64,000 nt of DNA, taken from NCBI GenBank assembly GCA_965213845.1, contig CBDCAI010000004.1:1674001-1738000 (forward strand), written 5' to 3'. The notes beneath the pieces are model-generated. The model had not been told where the DNA came from. It worked only from the letters and a program-made list of their open reading frames with translations, and did no database searches. How positions within the stretch are numbered: position 1 is the stretch's first letter; each line of letters opens with the position of its first letter. The stretch comes from JBBROS01 sp965213845 (GTDB taxonomy: Bacteria; Pseudomonadota; Alphaproteobacteria; Acetobacterales; Acetobacteraceae). The translations under genes were made by a program, and so were the position numbers. Of this stretch, positions 1 through 8,912 are shown in pieces.

Positions 1-1257
1 GGGGCGCTGTGCACCTGGATGACGCTGAACGTGGCCGGGAGCCGGTTCGGGCGGAGCCTGGTGGCGCTACGGGACGCGGAGGTGGCGGCCGAGGCCTGCG
101 GGGTGGCCAAGGCGCCGCTGCTGCTGTCGGTGTTCCTGGTCAGCGGGGCGCTGGCGGGGGTGGCGGGGGCGCTGTTCGCCAGCCTGCAGAGCTACATCAC
201 GCCCGACGCGTTCACGTTCGACCTGTCGGTGCTGTTCTTCATCGCCATCCTGATCGGCGGGCGCGGCAGCGTGCTGGGGCCGCTGCTGGCGACGCTGCTG
301 CTGACGGCGCTGCCGGAGTTCGCGGCGCCGCTCGTGGCCTGGTCGACCTTCCTGTATGCGGCGCTGTTGCTCGGGATCGTGCTGCTGGTGCCGGGCGGGA
401 TCGCGGAGATGCTGGACGTGCGGAGCCGGCGCGCCCTGCCGGCCGGGCGGGTGATCGTGCCGCAGGTGGGGCTCGTGCCGGTGCTGCTGGGGCGGCAGGT
501 GCCCGGGGTGCTGACGTTGCAGGGGGTCAGCCTGCATTTCGGGGCGGTGCGGGCGATCGACGCGCTGGACCTGATCGTGCAGGCGGGCGAGGTGCACGGG
601 CTGATCGGGCCGAACGGCAGCGGCAAGACGACGACGCTGAACGCCGTGTGCGGCTTCGCGCGGCCGCAGGCCGGGACGGTGCGGGTGGGCGATGCGGCGC
701 TGCCCATGGGGGTGCCGGCCGCACGTGCGGCGGCGGGGATCGGGCGGACGTTCCAGACGCCGCGCATCGTGGGCGAGGCGACGGTGCTGGACAACGTGAT
801 GATCGGGGGCGCGATCCTGGGCCGGGCCACGATGGCCGAGGCGCTGCTGGCCCTGCCGCGCAGCCGGGGCGACGAGGCGGCCCTGCAGGGCCGCGGGATG
901 GAGGCGCTGCGGGCGGTGGGGCTGGAGGCGCTGGCCCCGGTACGGGCCGACCGGCTGCAGCACAGCGAGCTGCGCTTCCTCGAGATCGCCCGCGCGCTCA
1001 TGGCCCGGCCCCGCTTCCTGCTTCTCGATGAGCCTGCGGCGGGGCTTTCGGCGGACGAGATCGGCAGGCTGGGGCAGCTGGTGCAGGCGATTGCCCGCGC
1101 CGGGACGGGCGTGCTGCTGGTGGAGCACCACGCCGACCTGATCTTCGCCATTTGCGACCGGGTGACGGTGCTGAACCTGGGGCGGACGCTGGCCACGGGC
1201 ACGCCGGCCGAGGTGCGGACGCATCGGGAGGTGGTGGATGCCTATCTCGGGCGCTGA
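1..1257 (+). CDS. Branched-chain amino acid ABC transporter, fused permease (LivM) and ATPase (LivG), 5' truncated
   Basis: The reading frame is open from the first base, so the N-terminus lies outside the window. About 150 visible residues are the end of a LivM-type inner-membrane permease: the SRFGRSLVALRDAEVAAEA segment typical of the family, then several hydrophobic helices. After a short linker comes a complete LivG-like nucleotide-binding domain with Walker A GPNGSGKTT, Q-loop region GIGRTFQTPR and Walker B FLLLDEPAAGL. The signature motif, LSYGQ in most LivG proteins, reads LQHSELRFLEIARAL here, so it is degenerate. Permease-ATPase fusions of this type are known in Alphaproteobacteria. 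The product would energise uptake of branched-chain or other amino or organic acids together with LivF, which overlaps its end by 20 bases. Confidence 0.9.
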   Translation, partial: GALCTWMTLNVAGSRFGRSLVALRDAEVAAEACGVAKAPLLLSVFLVSGALAGVAGALFASLQSYITPDAFTFDLSVLFFIAILIGGRGSVLGPLLATLLLTALPEFAAPLVAWSTFLYAALLLGIVLLVPGGIAEMLDVRSRRALPAGRVIVPQVGLVPVLLGRQVPGVLTLQGVSLHFGAVRAIDALDLIVQAGEVHGLIGPNGSGKTTTLNAVCGFARPQAGTVRVGDAALPMGVPAARAAAGIGRTFQTPRIVGEATVLDNVMIGGAILGRATMAEALLALPRSRGDEAALQGRGMEALRAVGLEALAPVRADRLQHSELRFLEIARALMARPRFLLLDEPAAGLSADEIGRLGQLVQAIARAGTGVLLVEHHADLIFAICDRVTVLNLGRTLATGTPAEVRTHREVVDAYLGR

Positions 1258-1972
1258 GCTGCTGGCCGTCGAGGGGCTGGAGGCGGGGTATGGCAAGATC
1301 GGCGTGCTGCACGGGGTGACGCTGCACGTGGCTGCGGGCGAGATCGTGACGCTGCTGGGGCCGAACGGGGCGGGGAAGACGACGCTGCTGAAGGCGCTGT
1401 CGGGCCTGCTGCCCTGGACGGGGGGCGAGGTGCGGCTGGCCGGGGAGAGCCTGCGCGGGGCGGACCCGCGGGCCTGCGCGCGGCGGGGCCTGGTGCATGT
1501 GATCGAGGGGCACCGGGTGTTCACGCAGGTCTCGGTCGAGGACAATCTGGCGCTCGCGGGGTTCGACCTGGGGCGGGCGGAGCGTGGGCGCCGGATCGAG
1601 GAGGCGTTCGCGGCCTTTCCCGAGATCGCGGCCAAGCGGGCCGAGCGGGGCGGGGCGTTGAGCGGGGGGCAGCAGCAGATGCTGGCCGTGGCGCAGGGCC
1701 TGGTGCGGCGGCCGCGGCTGCTGATGCTGGACGAGCCTTCGGCCGGGCTGTCGCCGGTGCTGGTGGACCGGGTGCTGGCGGTGCTGGCCGGGTTGCGTGC
1801 GGTCGGGACGTCGGTGCTGCTGGTGGAGCAGCTGGTGGAAAAGGCGCTGGCGGTGGCGGATCGGGCCTATGCGCTGGCGCAGGGGCGGATCGTGCTGGAG
1901 GCGCCCGCGGATGCGCCAGGCTTGGCGGGCCAGCTGGAGCGTGCCTACCTGGGCGCTGGCGCGCTGGTGTAG
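1238..1972 (+). CDS. livF: Branched-chain amino acid ABC transporter ATP-binding protein LivF
   Basis: A 244-residue cytoplasmic ATPase subunit of a Liv-type importer. It has Walker A GPNGAGKTT, signature LSGGQQQMLA, Walker B LLMLDEPSAGLSP and the H-loop position replaced by Q in VLLVEQ, which is normal for LivF. The ATG lies inside the last codons of the upstream LivM-LivG fusion (20-base overlap), so the two are co-translated and form one transporter. The next gene, an SMP-30 lactonase, starts 20 bases downstream and may belong to the same transcript. The substrate cannot be read from the sequence. No binding protein is adjacent; the only one in this window is at 59986-61140. Confidence 0.93.
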   Translation: MPISGAELLAVEGLEAGYGKIGVLHGVTLHVAAGEIVTLLGPNGAGKTTLLKALSGLLPWTGGEVRLAGESLRGADPRACARRGLVHVIEGHRVFTQVSVEDNLALAGFDLGRAERGRRIEEAFAAFPEIAAKRAERGGALSGGQQQMLAVAQGLVRRPRLLMLDEPSAGLSPVLVDRVLAVLAGLRAVGTSVLLVEQLVEKALAVADRAYALAQGRIVLEAPADAPGLAGQLERAYLGAGALV

Positions 1973-1992
1973 CGGAACCGCGTAGTTAAGGG

Positions 1993-2943
1993 ATGACGGG
2001 CGGCATGTGGGAACCGAGCAGCTTCTATCCGGACCCGGCGGTGCAGGTGCTGCACCCGAGTTTTGCGAAGTATCGCATCGGCCTGGCGGCCGTGGAGCGG
2101 CTGGCGACAGGGCTGCGCTGGGCGGAGGGGCCGGTGTGGTTCGGGGATGCCCGGCACCTGCTGGTCAGCGACATCCCGAACAACCGCATCGTCAAATGGG
2201 ACGAGGAGACGGGCCTGCTGAGCGACTACCGGCGGCCCAGCGACTACGCCAACGGCAACACGCGGGACCGGGAGGGCCGGCTGGTCACCTGCGAGCATGG
2301 CGGGCGCCGGGTGTGCCGGACGGAGCATGACGGGAGCGTGATGACGCTGATGAATCGCTTCGAGGGCAGGCGGCTGAACTCGCCCAACGACGTGGTGGTG
2401 AAGTCGGACGGCACGATCTGGTTCACCGATCCCTCGTTCGGCCTGGGCGGCGACTACGAGGGGAACCGGGGCGAGGCGGAGCTGCCGATGAGCGTCTATC
2501 GGCTGGACCCGGCCACGGGCGAGGCGACGGTGGTGGAAAGCGAGGTGCCGGGGCCGAACGGGCTGGCGTTCTCGCCGGACGAGAGCGTGCTGTATCTGGT
2601 GGCGAGCCGGGCGGAGCCGCGGGAGATCCTGGCCTACGACGTGGTGGACGGGCGGCGGCTGGCGCGGCGGCGGGTGCTGATCGACGCGGGCCCCGGGGGC
2701 ACGCCCGACGGGTTCCGGGTGGACGAGGACGGCAACCTGTGGTGCGGCTGGGGAATGGGCACGCCGGAGCTGGACGGGGTGCTGGTGTTCAACCCGGCGG
2801 GCGAGCCGATCGGGCGGATCGGTCTGCCGGAGCGGTGCGCGAACCTGTGCTTCGGCGGACGGCGGCGCAACCGCCTGTTCATGGCGGCCAGCCAGTCGAT
2901 CTATGCGTTGTATGTGAACACGCGGGGGGTGGGGTCCGGCTGA
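1993..2943 (+). CDS. SMP-30/gluconolactonase family protein
   Basis: A 316-residue six-bladed beta-propeller of the SMP-30/gluconolaconase/LRE family, expected to hydrolyse a sugar or other lactone with a bound divalent metal. The usual ligand regions are present in order: EGPVWF near the N-terminus, SPNDVVVKSDGTIWFTDPSF in the middle, GPNGLAFSPDESVLYL, and TPDGFRVDEDGNLWCG near the C-terminus. There is no signal peptide. The first ATG (1993) sits close behind AAGGG; the ATG at 2005 is an alternative start. It follows livF closely, which suggests uptake and cytoplasmic processing of a lactone or sugar-acid, but the substrate is unknown. Confidence 0.88.
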   Translation: MTGGMWEPSSFYPDPAVQVLHPSFAKYRIGLAAVERLATGLRWAEGPVWFGDARHLLVSDIPNNRIVKWDEETGLLSDYRRPSDYANGNTRDREGRLVTCEHGGRRVCRTEHDGSVMTLMNRFEGRRLNSPNDVVVKSDGTIWFTDPSFGLGGDYEGNRGEAELPMSVYRLDPATGEATVVESEVPGPNGLAFSPDESVLYLVASRAEPREILAYDVVDGRRLARRRVLIDAGPGGTPDGFRVDEDGNLWCGWGMGTPELDGVLVFNPAGEPIGRIGLPERCANLCFGGRRRNRLFMAASQSIYALYVNTRGVGSG

Positions 2944-2956
2944 ACGGGCGGACGGC

Positions 2957-3838
2957 TCAGGCAGGCTTCAGGCCGGTGAGGATTTCGGACATGGTCCAGA
3001 GGCGGGCGTTGTCGGCGGGGTTCTGGGCCTGGGGCATGATGCGGGACCGGGTGGTTCGGCCTCGGGTCTCGCCCCAGCAGCAGGGGCCGTAGTAGCCGCC
3101 GGGGGTGGCGGCGGCGTCGAGGGCGGCGAACAGAACGGGTTCGGCGCCCTGGGCGGCGGACTGGCCGAGGGCGCTGAAGCCCGACTGCATGATTCGGGCC
3201 TTGAGGCTGGGGCGCTTCTCGCCCATGCCGTTCAGCACGATGCTGGTGGCGGACCAGCCGGGGTGGGCGGCGTAGGCGGCCAGGCCCCAGCCGGCGTCCA
3301 GGCTGCGGCGCTGCAGCTCGATCGCGAACATCAGCATGGCGAGCTTGCTTTGCCGGTAGGCGCCCCAGGGGCTGTAGGCGCGGGCGGCTTGCAGGTCGTC
3401 GAAGCGGATGGCGCCGCCGCGGTGCGCGAGGCTGCTGAGGTTGACGACGCGGCCGCCGGCCAGGTGCGGCAGCAGGCGGAGGGTCAGGGCGAAGTGGCCG
3501 AGGTAGTTGGTGCCGAACTGCTGCTCGAAGCCGTCCGTCGTCAGTGTGCGCCGGGGCAGGGCCATGACGCCGGCGTTGTTCACCAGGATGGCGACCGGGG
3601 TTGTCATGGTGGCGGCGAAGGCTGCGACGGAGGCGAGGCTGGCGACGTCGAGCAGGGCGAAGCGGGCCCGGGCGGCGGGCGCGGCCTGCTGCAGGCGGGC
3701 GAGGGCCGCGGCCCCGCGCCCGGCGTCGCGGCCGGTCAGCAGGGTGTCGTGCCCGGCGCGGGCCAGGCCGAGCGCCGTCTCCCAGCCGAGGCCGCCGGTG
3801 GCGCCGGTGACGATTGCGAGCTCGGGTGCCGCGGGCAT
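2957..3838 (-). CDS. SDR family oxidoreductase (retinol dehydrogenase-like)
   Basis: A 293-residue NAD(P)-dependent short-chain dehydrogenase. The nucleotide-binding TGATGGLG is at the N-terminus, NNAGVM follows at about residue 88, the catalytic Ser lies in VVNLSSLAH and the catalytic pair is YRQSK. The C-terminal part resembles the retinol dehydrogenase/WWOX-like branch of the family. The start codon overlaps the stop of the upstream eipB-like gene by one base (ATGA on the minus strand), so the two are probably translationally coupled. The substrate cannot be inferred. Confidence 0.88.
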   Translation of the reverse strand: MPAAPELAIVTGATGGLGWETALGLARAGHDTLLTGRDAGRGAAALARLQQAAPAARARFALLDVASLASVAAFAATMTTPVAILVNNAGVMALPRRTLTTDGFEQQFGTNYLGHFALTLRLLPHLAGGRVVNLSSLAHRGGAIRFDDLQAARAYSPWGAYRQSKLAMLMFAIELQRRSLDAGWGLAAYAAHPGWSATSIVLNGMGEKRPSLKARIMQSGFSALGQSAAQGAEPVLFAALDAAATPGGYYGPCCWGETRGRTTRSRIMPQAQNPADNARLWTMSEILTGLKPA

Positions 3839-4710
3839 CAGCAGTGCGGCGGCTGGAAGGCGAAGTCCTTGAGGCGGCCCTTCATCTTGAAGTCGGAGAA
3901 ATCCATGTGCAGGTCGTCGGCGACTCCGTTGGCCCAGTATTTCATGCCGACCTCGTAGTCGGGGCTGCCGTCGGGGCGGTCCTTGTCGCCGGGCTTGGAG
4001 CGGTCGAAGAAGGCGACGTGGACGCGCCCGCTGGGGAGCGCGGCCAGGGCCGGGTCGGGGGCGGGGCCGCCGGGCGGGCCCCAGCTGAGGATGGCGACGG
4101 AGCTGTCCTGCGCGCCCTTGTCGCCGGTGCCGTCGAAGATGGGGATGGTGACGAACTTCTTGCCGGCCTCGGCGGCGGCGAGCAGGGCCTCGGTATGGGC
4201 CATCGGGAAGACGGTGCCCTTGGGCATCGGCATCTCGACCTCCTTCGGCAGCGTGTAGCGGATGGTGCCGGCGCCGCCCGGGCCTTCGAGCTTCGCGTCG
4301 CCCTCGACCTGCTCGGTGACCGCACCCTCGGTCGTCTGTTTCATGCGGAAGCGCATGGACAGGCCGTCCTTGCTTTCCCAGGTGACGTAGTCGCTGACGG
4401 TCTCGATGTCCTGGCCGTCGCGGTTGGTGATGGTGAGCGCCAGGCGCTGCCGCGTGGCCCAGCCGTCGCAGGCGTCGGTGACCTCATAGGCCATGGTGCC
4501 ATGGGCGGCGCTGGTCTCGCCGCCGCGGGCGGATTCGAGTTGGAGGTCGTACAGCGCGCGGTGGGCGGCCGGGGGCACGCGCTCGGCGGCGACGGCCGGG
4601 GTTGCGGCGAGCAGGGCGAGCAGGGCGCCCAAGGCGTAGAGCGGCCGGCGGGAAGCCGGGCGCGGAACCGAGTGGGGCGCCTGAGGGCGGGCGAGCGGGC
4701 GCAGGCGCAT
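3838..4710 (-). CDS. EipB/DUF1849 family periplasmic cell-envelope integrity protein
   Basis: A 290-residue exported protein of the DUF1849/EipB family, whose Brucella member is a periplasmic spiral beta-barrel needed for envelope integrity. A long basic leader precedes a hydrophobic signal segment (about residues 24-42) ending at AVAA. Typical EipB features follow: YDLQLESARGG, MAYEVTDACDGW, and C-terminal FAFQPPHC. Only two cysteines, C81 and C290, flank the mature domain. As I recall, Brucella EipB carries a disulfide between C69 and C278, the same 209-residue spacing. ATG at 4710 is preceded by GGAG; ATG at 4734 is an alternative. It overlaps the downstream SDR. Confidence 0.85.
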   Translation of the reverse strand: MRLRPLARPQAPHSVPRPASRRPLYALGALLALLAATPAVAAERVPPAAHRALYDLQLESARGGETSAAHGTMAYEVTDACDGWATRQRLALTITNRDGQDIETVSDYVTWESKDGLSMRFRMKQTTEGAVTEQVEGDAKLEGPGGAGTIRYTLPKEVEMPMPKGTVFPMAHTEALLAAAEAGKKFVTIPIFDGTGDKGAQDSSVAILSWGPPGGPAPDPALAALPSGRVHVAFFDRSKPGDKDRPDGSPDYEVGMKYWANGVADDLHMDFSDFKMKGRLKDFAFQPPHC

Positions 4711-4798
4711 GCGGGGGCGTCTCCGAAGGGGCATGGGTAGGACATAGGGCCGGACCCGCCGGTGCGCCAGACTTGTGCCGGACGCGGGCGCGTTCGGC

Positions 4799-6448
4799 TC
4801 AGGGAACAGGGGCGGCGTAGCCGTCGCGCTGGGGGTCCGCGCCGCCCTGGAGCAGGCCATCCCACCGGGTGATCCCATGCAGGCCGGCGAAGGCGTAGCT
4901 GAGCGGGGAACGGCGGACCTGGTAGCCCATGGACGCGACGGCGGCCTCGGTGGCGCGGGGGATGCGGTTGCTGATGTCGATGGCGTCGGTGGTGGCGCTG
5001 AAGCGGGGGGCGGCGACGGCCTGGTCCATGTCCATGCCCCAGTCGAGCGTGTTGAGCAGGCCCTGCAGGATGGCGACGCCGATCCATGCGCCGCCGGGGG
5101 CGCCGATGGTGAGGACGGGGTGTGGGCCCGCTTCCGGGACGCCCGCTTCCAGCACAATGGTGGGCGACATGCTGCTGAAGCGGCGCTTGTTCGGCGCGAT
5201 GCTGCCGGGGCGGCCGGGGCGGGGGTCGTACCAATTCATCGCGCCGTTCAGCATGAAGCCGGTGCCGGGCGGGATGACGCCGGAGGGGGTGCCGAGGGTA
5301 TGGGTGAGCGAGGCGACCATGCCGTCCGCATCCCAGGCGGAGATGGTGGTGGTGTCCTTGGCGTCGTTGGTGGTGGCGCCGATCGGGGTCTTCTCGCCGG
5401 CGCGGATGCGGGCGGCGCATTCGTCGGCATAGGCGTCCGACAGCAGGCGGTCGAGCGGGGCCGGAGTGAAATCGGGGTCGCCGATGTGGCGTTCCTTGTC
5501 GCGGGCGGTGATCTTCATGGCCTCGGCGACGACGCGGATGTATTCGGGGCTGTTGTGGCCGAGGGCGACCAGGTCGAACCGCTCGAGGATGCGGAGCATG
5601 AGTGCCACCACGATGCCGCCGGCCGGGGGTGGTGGCAGGGCGACGGTGCGGCCGCGGTAGGCGATGGTCAGCGGCGGGGTGCGGCGGGCGCGGAAGCCGG
5701 CGAGGTCCTGGGCGGTGAGCAGGCCGCCATGGGCCTGCATGTCTGCGGCGATGCAGGCGGCGAGCGGCCCGGTGTAGAAGGCGTCCACGCCCTGGGCCGC
5801 GATGGTGGCGAGCGTGTCGGCGAGCGCCGGGTTGTGCACGAGGCGGCCGAGGCGCTTCGGGGCGCCGTTCTCCATATAGAGGGCGCGGCCTTCGGCGGTG
5901 AAGGCCAGCTTGTCGGCGTAGGACCGCCGGCCGTAGGGGCTTTCGTCCATGGTGAACATGGACGCGACATGCGGGCGGATGGCCCAGCCGGCGCGGGCAC
6001 GGGCGATGGCGGGCTGGAACAGGTCGGGCCAGGGGAGGCGGCCGTACTCGGCATGGGCGGCCTGGAAGACGCGCAGGATGCCGGGCGTGGTGACGGCGCG
6101 GTGGCCGAGCTCGTTGACGGCGCCCTCCAGCACGTAGCCGTAGCCGTCGGCGCATTCGCGCTGGAACAACGGGGCGAACATGCCGGGCGTGGCGGCGGCG
6201 GGCACGGTGGACAGGCCGTCGATCACCTCGTGCCGGCCGGTGCGGGGGTCCATCACCTGAAGCACGCCGAGGCCGCCGATGCCGCACATCAGGGGGTCCA
6301 CGACACCCTGCATGAGGGCGCAGGCGAGCAGCGCGTCGATGGCGGTGCCGCCGGCCGCCAGCACCCCGGCCCCGGCCTCGACAGCGTCGGGCTGCGGGGC
6401 GACGATCATGGCGCGGGCGGCGGGCAGGCGGTTGGGGGGGTGGGGCAT
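4799..6448 (-). CDS. ggt: Gamma-glutamyltransferase family protein
   Basis: A 549-residue N-terminal nucleophile hydrolase of the gamma-glutamyltranspeptidase family, which cleaves glutathione or gamma-glutamyl amides and is activated by autocleavage. The predicted cleavage and nucleophile Thr lies in DTTTISAWDADG (about residue 367); the common TTHxS motif reads TTTIS here, so His is replaced. Downstream are LTHTLGTPSGVIPPGTGF, LNGAMNWYDP and SMSPTIV, which are typical of the small subunit. No clear signal peptide is visible at the chosen start (MPHPPNRLPAARAMIV), so it may be the cytoplasmic branch found in many proteobacteria. A gap of 88 bases separates it from the eipB-like gene on the same strand. 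Confidence 0.9.
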   Translation of the reverse strand: MPHPPNRLPAARAMIVAPQPDAVEAGAGVLAAGGTAIDALLACALMQGVVDPLMCGIGGLGVLQVMDPRTGRHEVIDGLSTVPAAATPGMFAPLFQRECADGYGYVLEGAVNELGHRAVTTPGILRVFQAAHAEYGRLPWPDLFQPAIARARAGWAIRPHVASMFTMDESPYGRRSYADKLAFTAEGRALYMENGAPKRLGRLVHNPALADTLATIAAQGVDAFYTGPLAACIAADMQAHGGLLTAQDLAGFRARRTPPLTIAYRGRTVALPPPPAGGIVVALMLRILERFDLVALGHNSPEYIRVVAEAMKITARDKERHIGDPDFTPAPLDRLLSDAYADECAARIRAGEKTPIGATTNDAKDTTTISAWDADGMVASLTHTLGTPSGVIPPGTGFMLNGAMNWYDPRPGRPGSIAPNKRRFSSMSPTIVLEAGVPEAGPHPVLTIGAPGGAWIGVAILQGLLNTLDWGMDMDQAVAAPRFSATTDAIDISNRIPRATEAAVASMGYQVRRSPLSYAFAGLHGITRWDGLLQGGADPQRDGYAAPVP

Positions 6449-6814
6449 GCTGGGAGCCTGTCAGGGTGGAAATGAGCCGCCCCGATAGGGGCGGGCGAAG
6501 TCGCTGGCTTCGTGAAAGACGCGTAGGACGACGGGCGGGTCGGCCAGGGCATGGACGAACCAGTAGGTGCCGAGCTTCAGCCAGGCGCGCCCTTCGACGA
6601 CGAGTTCGGGAAGGAGAAGGGGGCGTTGCGCGACGACCGGGTTGTTTCTGCCAACCGTTCACCGGCGCGCGTGGTCTGGCGCTCCAGATTGCGCAGCGCC
6701 GCTTCTCTTTGTCGATCGAGACAGAAAGCCCCAGCACTCCGCGTGCTCCGCGTCTCCGTGGTCCGACTTTACCTCGCGCAACTATCCCTACCCTGCCGCC
6801 GCTGGTCGGTGGCC
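6449..6814. other. Gene-free stretch between ggt and aspS
   Basis: No convincing gene is seen. On the minus strand, 6461-6657 is open for 65 codons and encodes a protein-like string with GTYWFVHALADPPVVLRVF, but it has no ATG, GTG or TTG and a stop immediately upstream. It may be a decayed gene. The right part holds copy A of an intergenic repeat (6725-6803). Confidence 0.5.
6725..6803 (+). repeat. Dispersed intergenic repeat, copy A
   Basis: Seventy-nine bases containing the core TCTCCGTGGTCCGACTTT. By hand alignment it matches the reverse complement of 8713-8791 without gaps, with about 13 mismatches. The two copies bracket aspS in opposite orientation. Function unknown. Confidence 0.75.
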
Positions 6815-8623
6815 TTATCCCGCCTTGGCGACGGGCTTCGGGGGGGGGAGGTCGATCTTGATGTGGACCTCGCGGATGCGCTCGGGCTCCACGACGGAGG
6901 GGGCGCCCATCATCAGGTCCTCGCCCTGCTGGTTCATCGGGAACAGGTTGACCTCGCGCAGGTTCGGCTCGTCGGCCAGCAGCATGACGATGCGGTCGAT
7001 GCCGGCTGCCATGCCGCCGTGGGGCGGGGCGCCGTAGCGGAAGGCGTTGAGCATGCCGCCGAAGCGTTCCTCGACGGTGGAGGCCGGGTAGCCGGCGATC
7101 TCGAAGGCGCGGAGCATGATCTCGGCCTTGTGGTTGCGGATGGCGCCGCTGCTCATCTCGTAGCCGTTGCAGACGATGTCGTACTGGTAGGCGGGGATGG
7201 TCAGCGGGTCCTGACTGTTCAGGGCCGCGAGTTCGCCGGCGGGCATGCTGAAGGGGTTGTGGCTGAAGTCGATCTGCTTCGTGTCCTCGTTCATCTCGTA
7301 CATCGGGAAGTCGACGATCCAGCAGAAGCGGAAGGCATTCTTTTCCACGAGGTCCAGTTCGTGGCCGAGGCGGAGGCGGACCTGGCCGGCGAACTTGGCC
7401 GCGTCGTCTTTCTTGCCGGCGGCGAAGAACACGGCGTCGCCGGCGCCCAGGCCGCAGGCGGCGCGGATGGCCTCGACCCGCTGCGGTTCCAGGTTCTTGG
7501 CGATCGGGCCCTTGCCGACGACGGTCTGGGTGCCGTCCGCCTCGAAGGCGATGTAGCCGAGACCGCCGGCGCCCTCCTGCTTGGCCCAGTCGTTGAGCTT
7601 GTCGAAGAAGCCGCGGGGGCGCGGCCCGGCGCCCGGGGCCGGGATGGCGCGCACCACGCCGCCCGACGCGGCGATGCGGGCGAACAGGCCGAAGCCGGAG
7701 CCGGCGAAGGCGTCGGTGACGTCGCGGATGACCAGCGGGTTGCGCAGGTCGGGCTTGTCCGAGCCGTAGTCGAGCATGGCCTGGGCGTAGGGGATGCGGC
7801 GGAACGGCGCCGGGTCGACGGCGCGGCCGGCGGCGAACTCGTGGAACACGCCATGCATCACGGGCTCCATGGCGGCGAAGACGTCTTCCTGCGTCACGAA
7901 GCTCATCTCGACGTCCAGCTGGTAGAACACCAGCGTGCGGTCGGCCCGCCCGGCCTCGTCGCGGAAGCAGGGGGCGATCTGGAAGTAGCGGTCGAAGCCC
8001 GCGACCATGGTAAGCTGCTTGAACTGCTGCGGGGCCTGCGGCAGGGCGTAGAACTTGCCGGGGTGCAGGCGCGCCGGCACCAGGAAGTCGCGGGCGCCTT
8101 CGGGGCTGCTGGTGGTCAGGATGGGGGTCTGAAACTCGGTGAATCCGGTCGCGATCATGCGGCGGCGGATGTCGTCGATGATGCGGGCGCGGAGCAGCAT
8201 GTTGCGCTGCAGCTTCTCGCGGCGCAGGTCGAGGAAGCGGTAACGGAGGCGAAGGTCCTCGGGGTAGGTCTGGTCGCCGGCCACCTGGAAGGGCAGTACG
8301 TCGGCGGCGGACTGCACGACCAGGGTATCGACCCGCAGCTCGACCGTGCCGGTGGGCAGGCGGGGGTTCACGGTGGCGGCGCTGCGCGGCACGACGCTGC
8401 CGGTGACGGTGACGACACTCTCGACCCGAAGCGCCTCGGCGGCCTCGAACGCCTCCGTGCCCTGGGGCAGCACGCATTGGGTCAGGCCGTAATGGTCGCG
8501 CAGGTCGATGAACAGCAGGCCGCCATGGTCGCGCTTGCTGTGCACCCAGCCGGACAGGCGGGCCTCGTGCCCGGCGTCGTCGGCGCGGAGTGCGCCGCAG
8601 GTGTGGGTGCGGTAGGCGTGCAT
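6815..8623 (-). CDS. aspS: Aspartyl-tRNA synthetase (Asp or Asp/Asn type)
   Basis: A 602-residue class II synthetase that charges tRNA-Asp in the cytoplasm. The N-terminal OB-fold anticodon-binding domain covers about residues 1-105 (RLSGWVHSKRDHGGLLFIDL). Next comes the catalytic domain with motif 2 (FYQLDVEMSF and the arginine of FRDEAGRADR), the bacterial GAD insertion at about 290-400, and motif 3 (YGAPPHGGMAAGIDRIVML). Length and order are those of bacterial AspRS. The ATG at 8623 has AAGGAA seven bases upstream. The decimer TTTGCGCCAC, which also forms one arm of the hairpin at 31612-31646, lies just ahead of that site. Many Alphaproteobacteria use a non-discriminating AspRS, which sequence reading alone does not settle. 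Confidence 0.97.
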   Translation of the reverse strand: MHAYRTHTCGALRADDAGHEARLSGWVHSKRDHGGLLFIDLRDHYGLTQCVLPQGTEAFEAAEALRVESVVTVTGSVVPRSAATVNPRLPTGTVELRVDTLVVQSAADVLPFQVAGDQTYPEDLRLRYRFLDLRREKLQRNMLLRARIIDDIRRRMIATGFTEFQTPILTTSSPEGARDFLVPARLHPGKFYALPQAPQQFKQLTMVAGFDRYFQIAPCFRDEAGRADRTLVFYQLDVEMSFVTQEDVFAAMEPVMHGVFHEFAAGRAVDPAPFRRIPYAQAMLDYGSDKPDLRNPLVIRDVTDAFAGSGFGLFARIAASGGVVRAIPAPGAGPRPRGFFDKLNDWAKQEGAGGLGYIAFEADGTQTVVGKGPIAKNLEPQRVEAIRAACGLGAGDAVFFAAGKKDDAAKFAGQVRLRLGHELDLVEKNAFRFCWIVDFPMYEMNEDTKQIDFSHNPFSMPAGELAALNSQDPLTIPAYQYDIVCNGYEMSSGAIRNHKAEIMLRAFEIAGYPASTVEERFGGMLNAFRYGAPPHGGMAAGIDRIVMLLADEPNLREVNLFPMNQQGEDLMMGAPSVVEPERIREVHIKIDLPPPKPVAKAG

Positions 8624-8712
8624 GCGCGGGTTCCTTGAACGTGGCGCAAACAAAACCGCGGGGGGGCCGAAGTCAAGGCGGGCGGGCGGCGGGCCGGGCG
8701 ATCGCTCGAACG

Positions 8713-8791
8713 AGCGGCGGCGCGGTCGGGATGGGCGCGCGAGGCAAAGTCGGACCACGGAGACTCGGGGGACACGGAGTGCCGGGGCTTC
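8713..8791 (-). repeat. Dispersed intergenic repeat, copy B (inverted relative to copy A)
   Basis: The reverse complement aligns without gaps to 6725-6803 at roughly 84 percent identity by hand count. It occupies the divergent aspS-rnd intergenic region, about 90 bases from the aspS start. It could overlap promoters, but no promoter can be called with confidence here. Confidence 0.75.
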
Positions 8792-8912
8792 TGGCGCCAT
8801 TTGTCCGTCTGCTTCGCGCTGGCTTGCGCAGGACGCTCCAGGCGATTGTTGTGGGGCGGCGGGCGTGTGGTGCCGGTTTCCGTCGGCGCACCCGCATGGC
8901 ATACCATACGAC

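Noticed and set aside
4341..8477. A minus-strand open frame of about 1380 codons crossing eipB, ggt and aspS
   Set aside because: It is an out-of-frame shadow made of Arg/Pro/His-rich sequence; three well-recognised genes explain the region.
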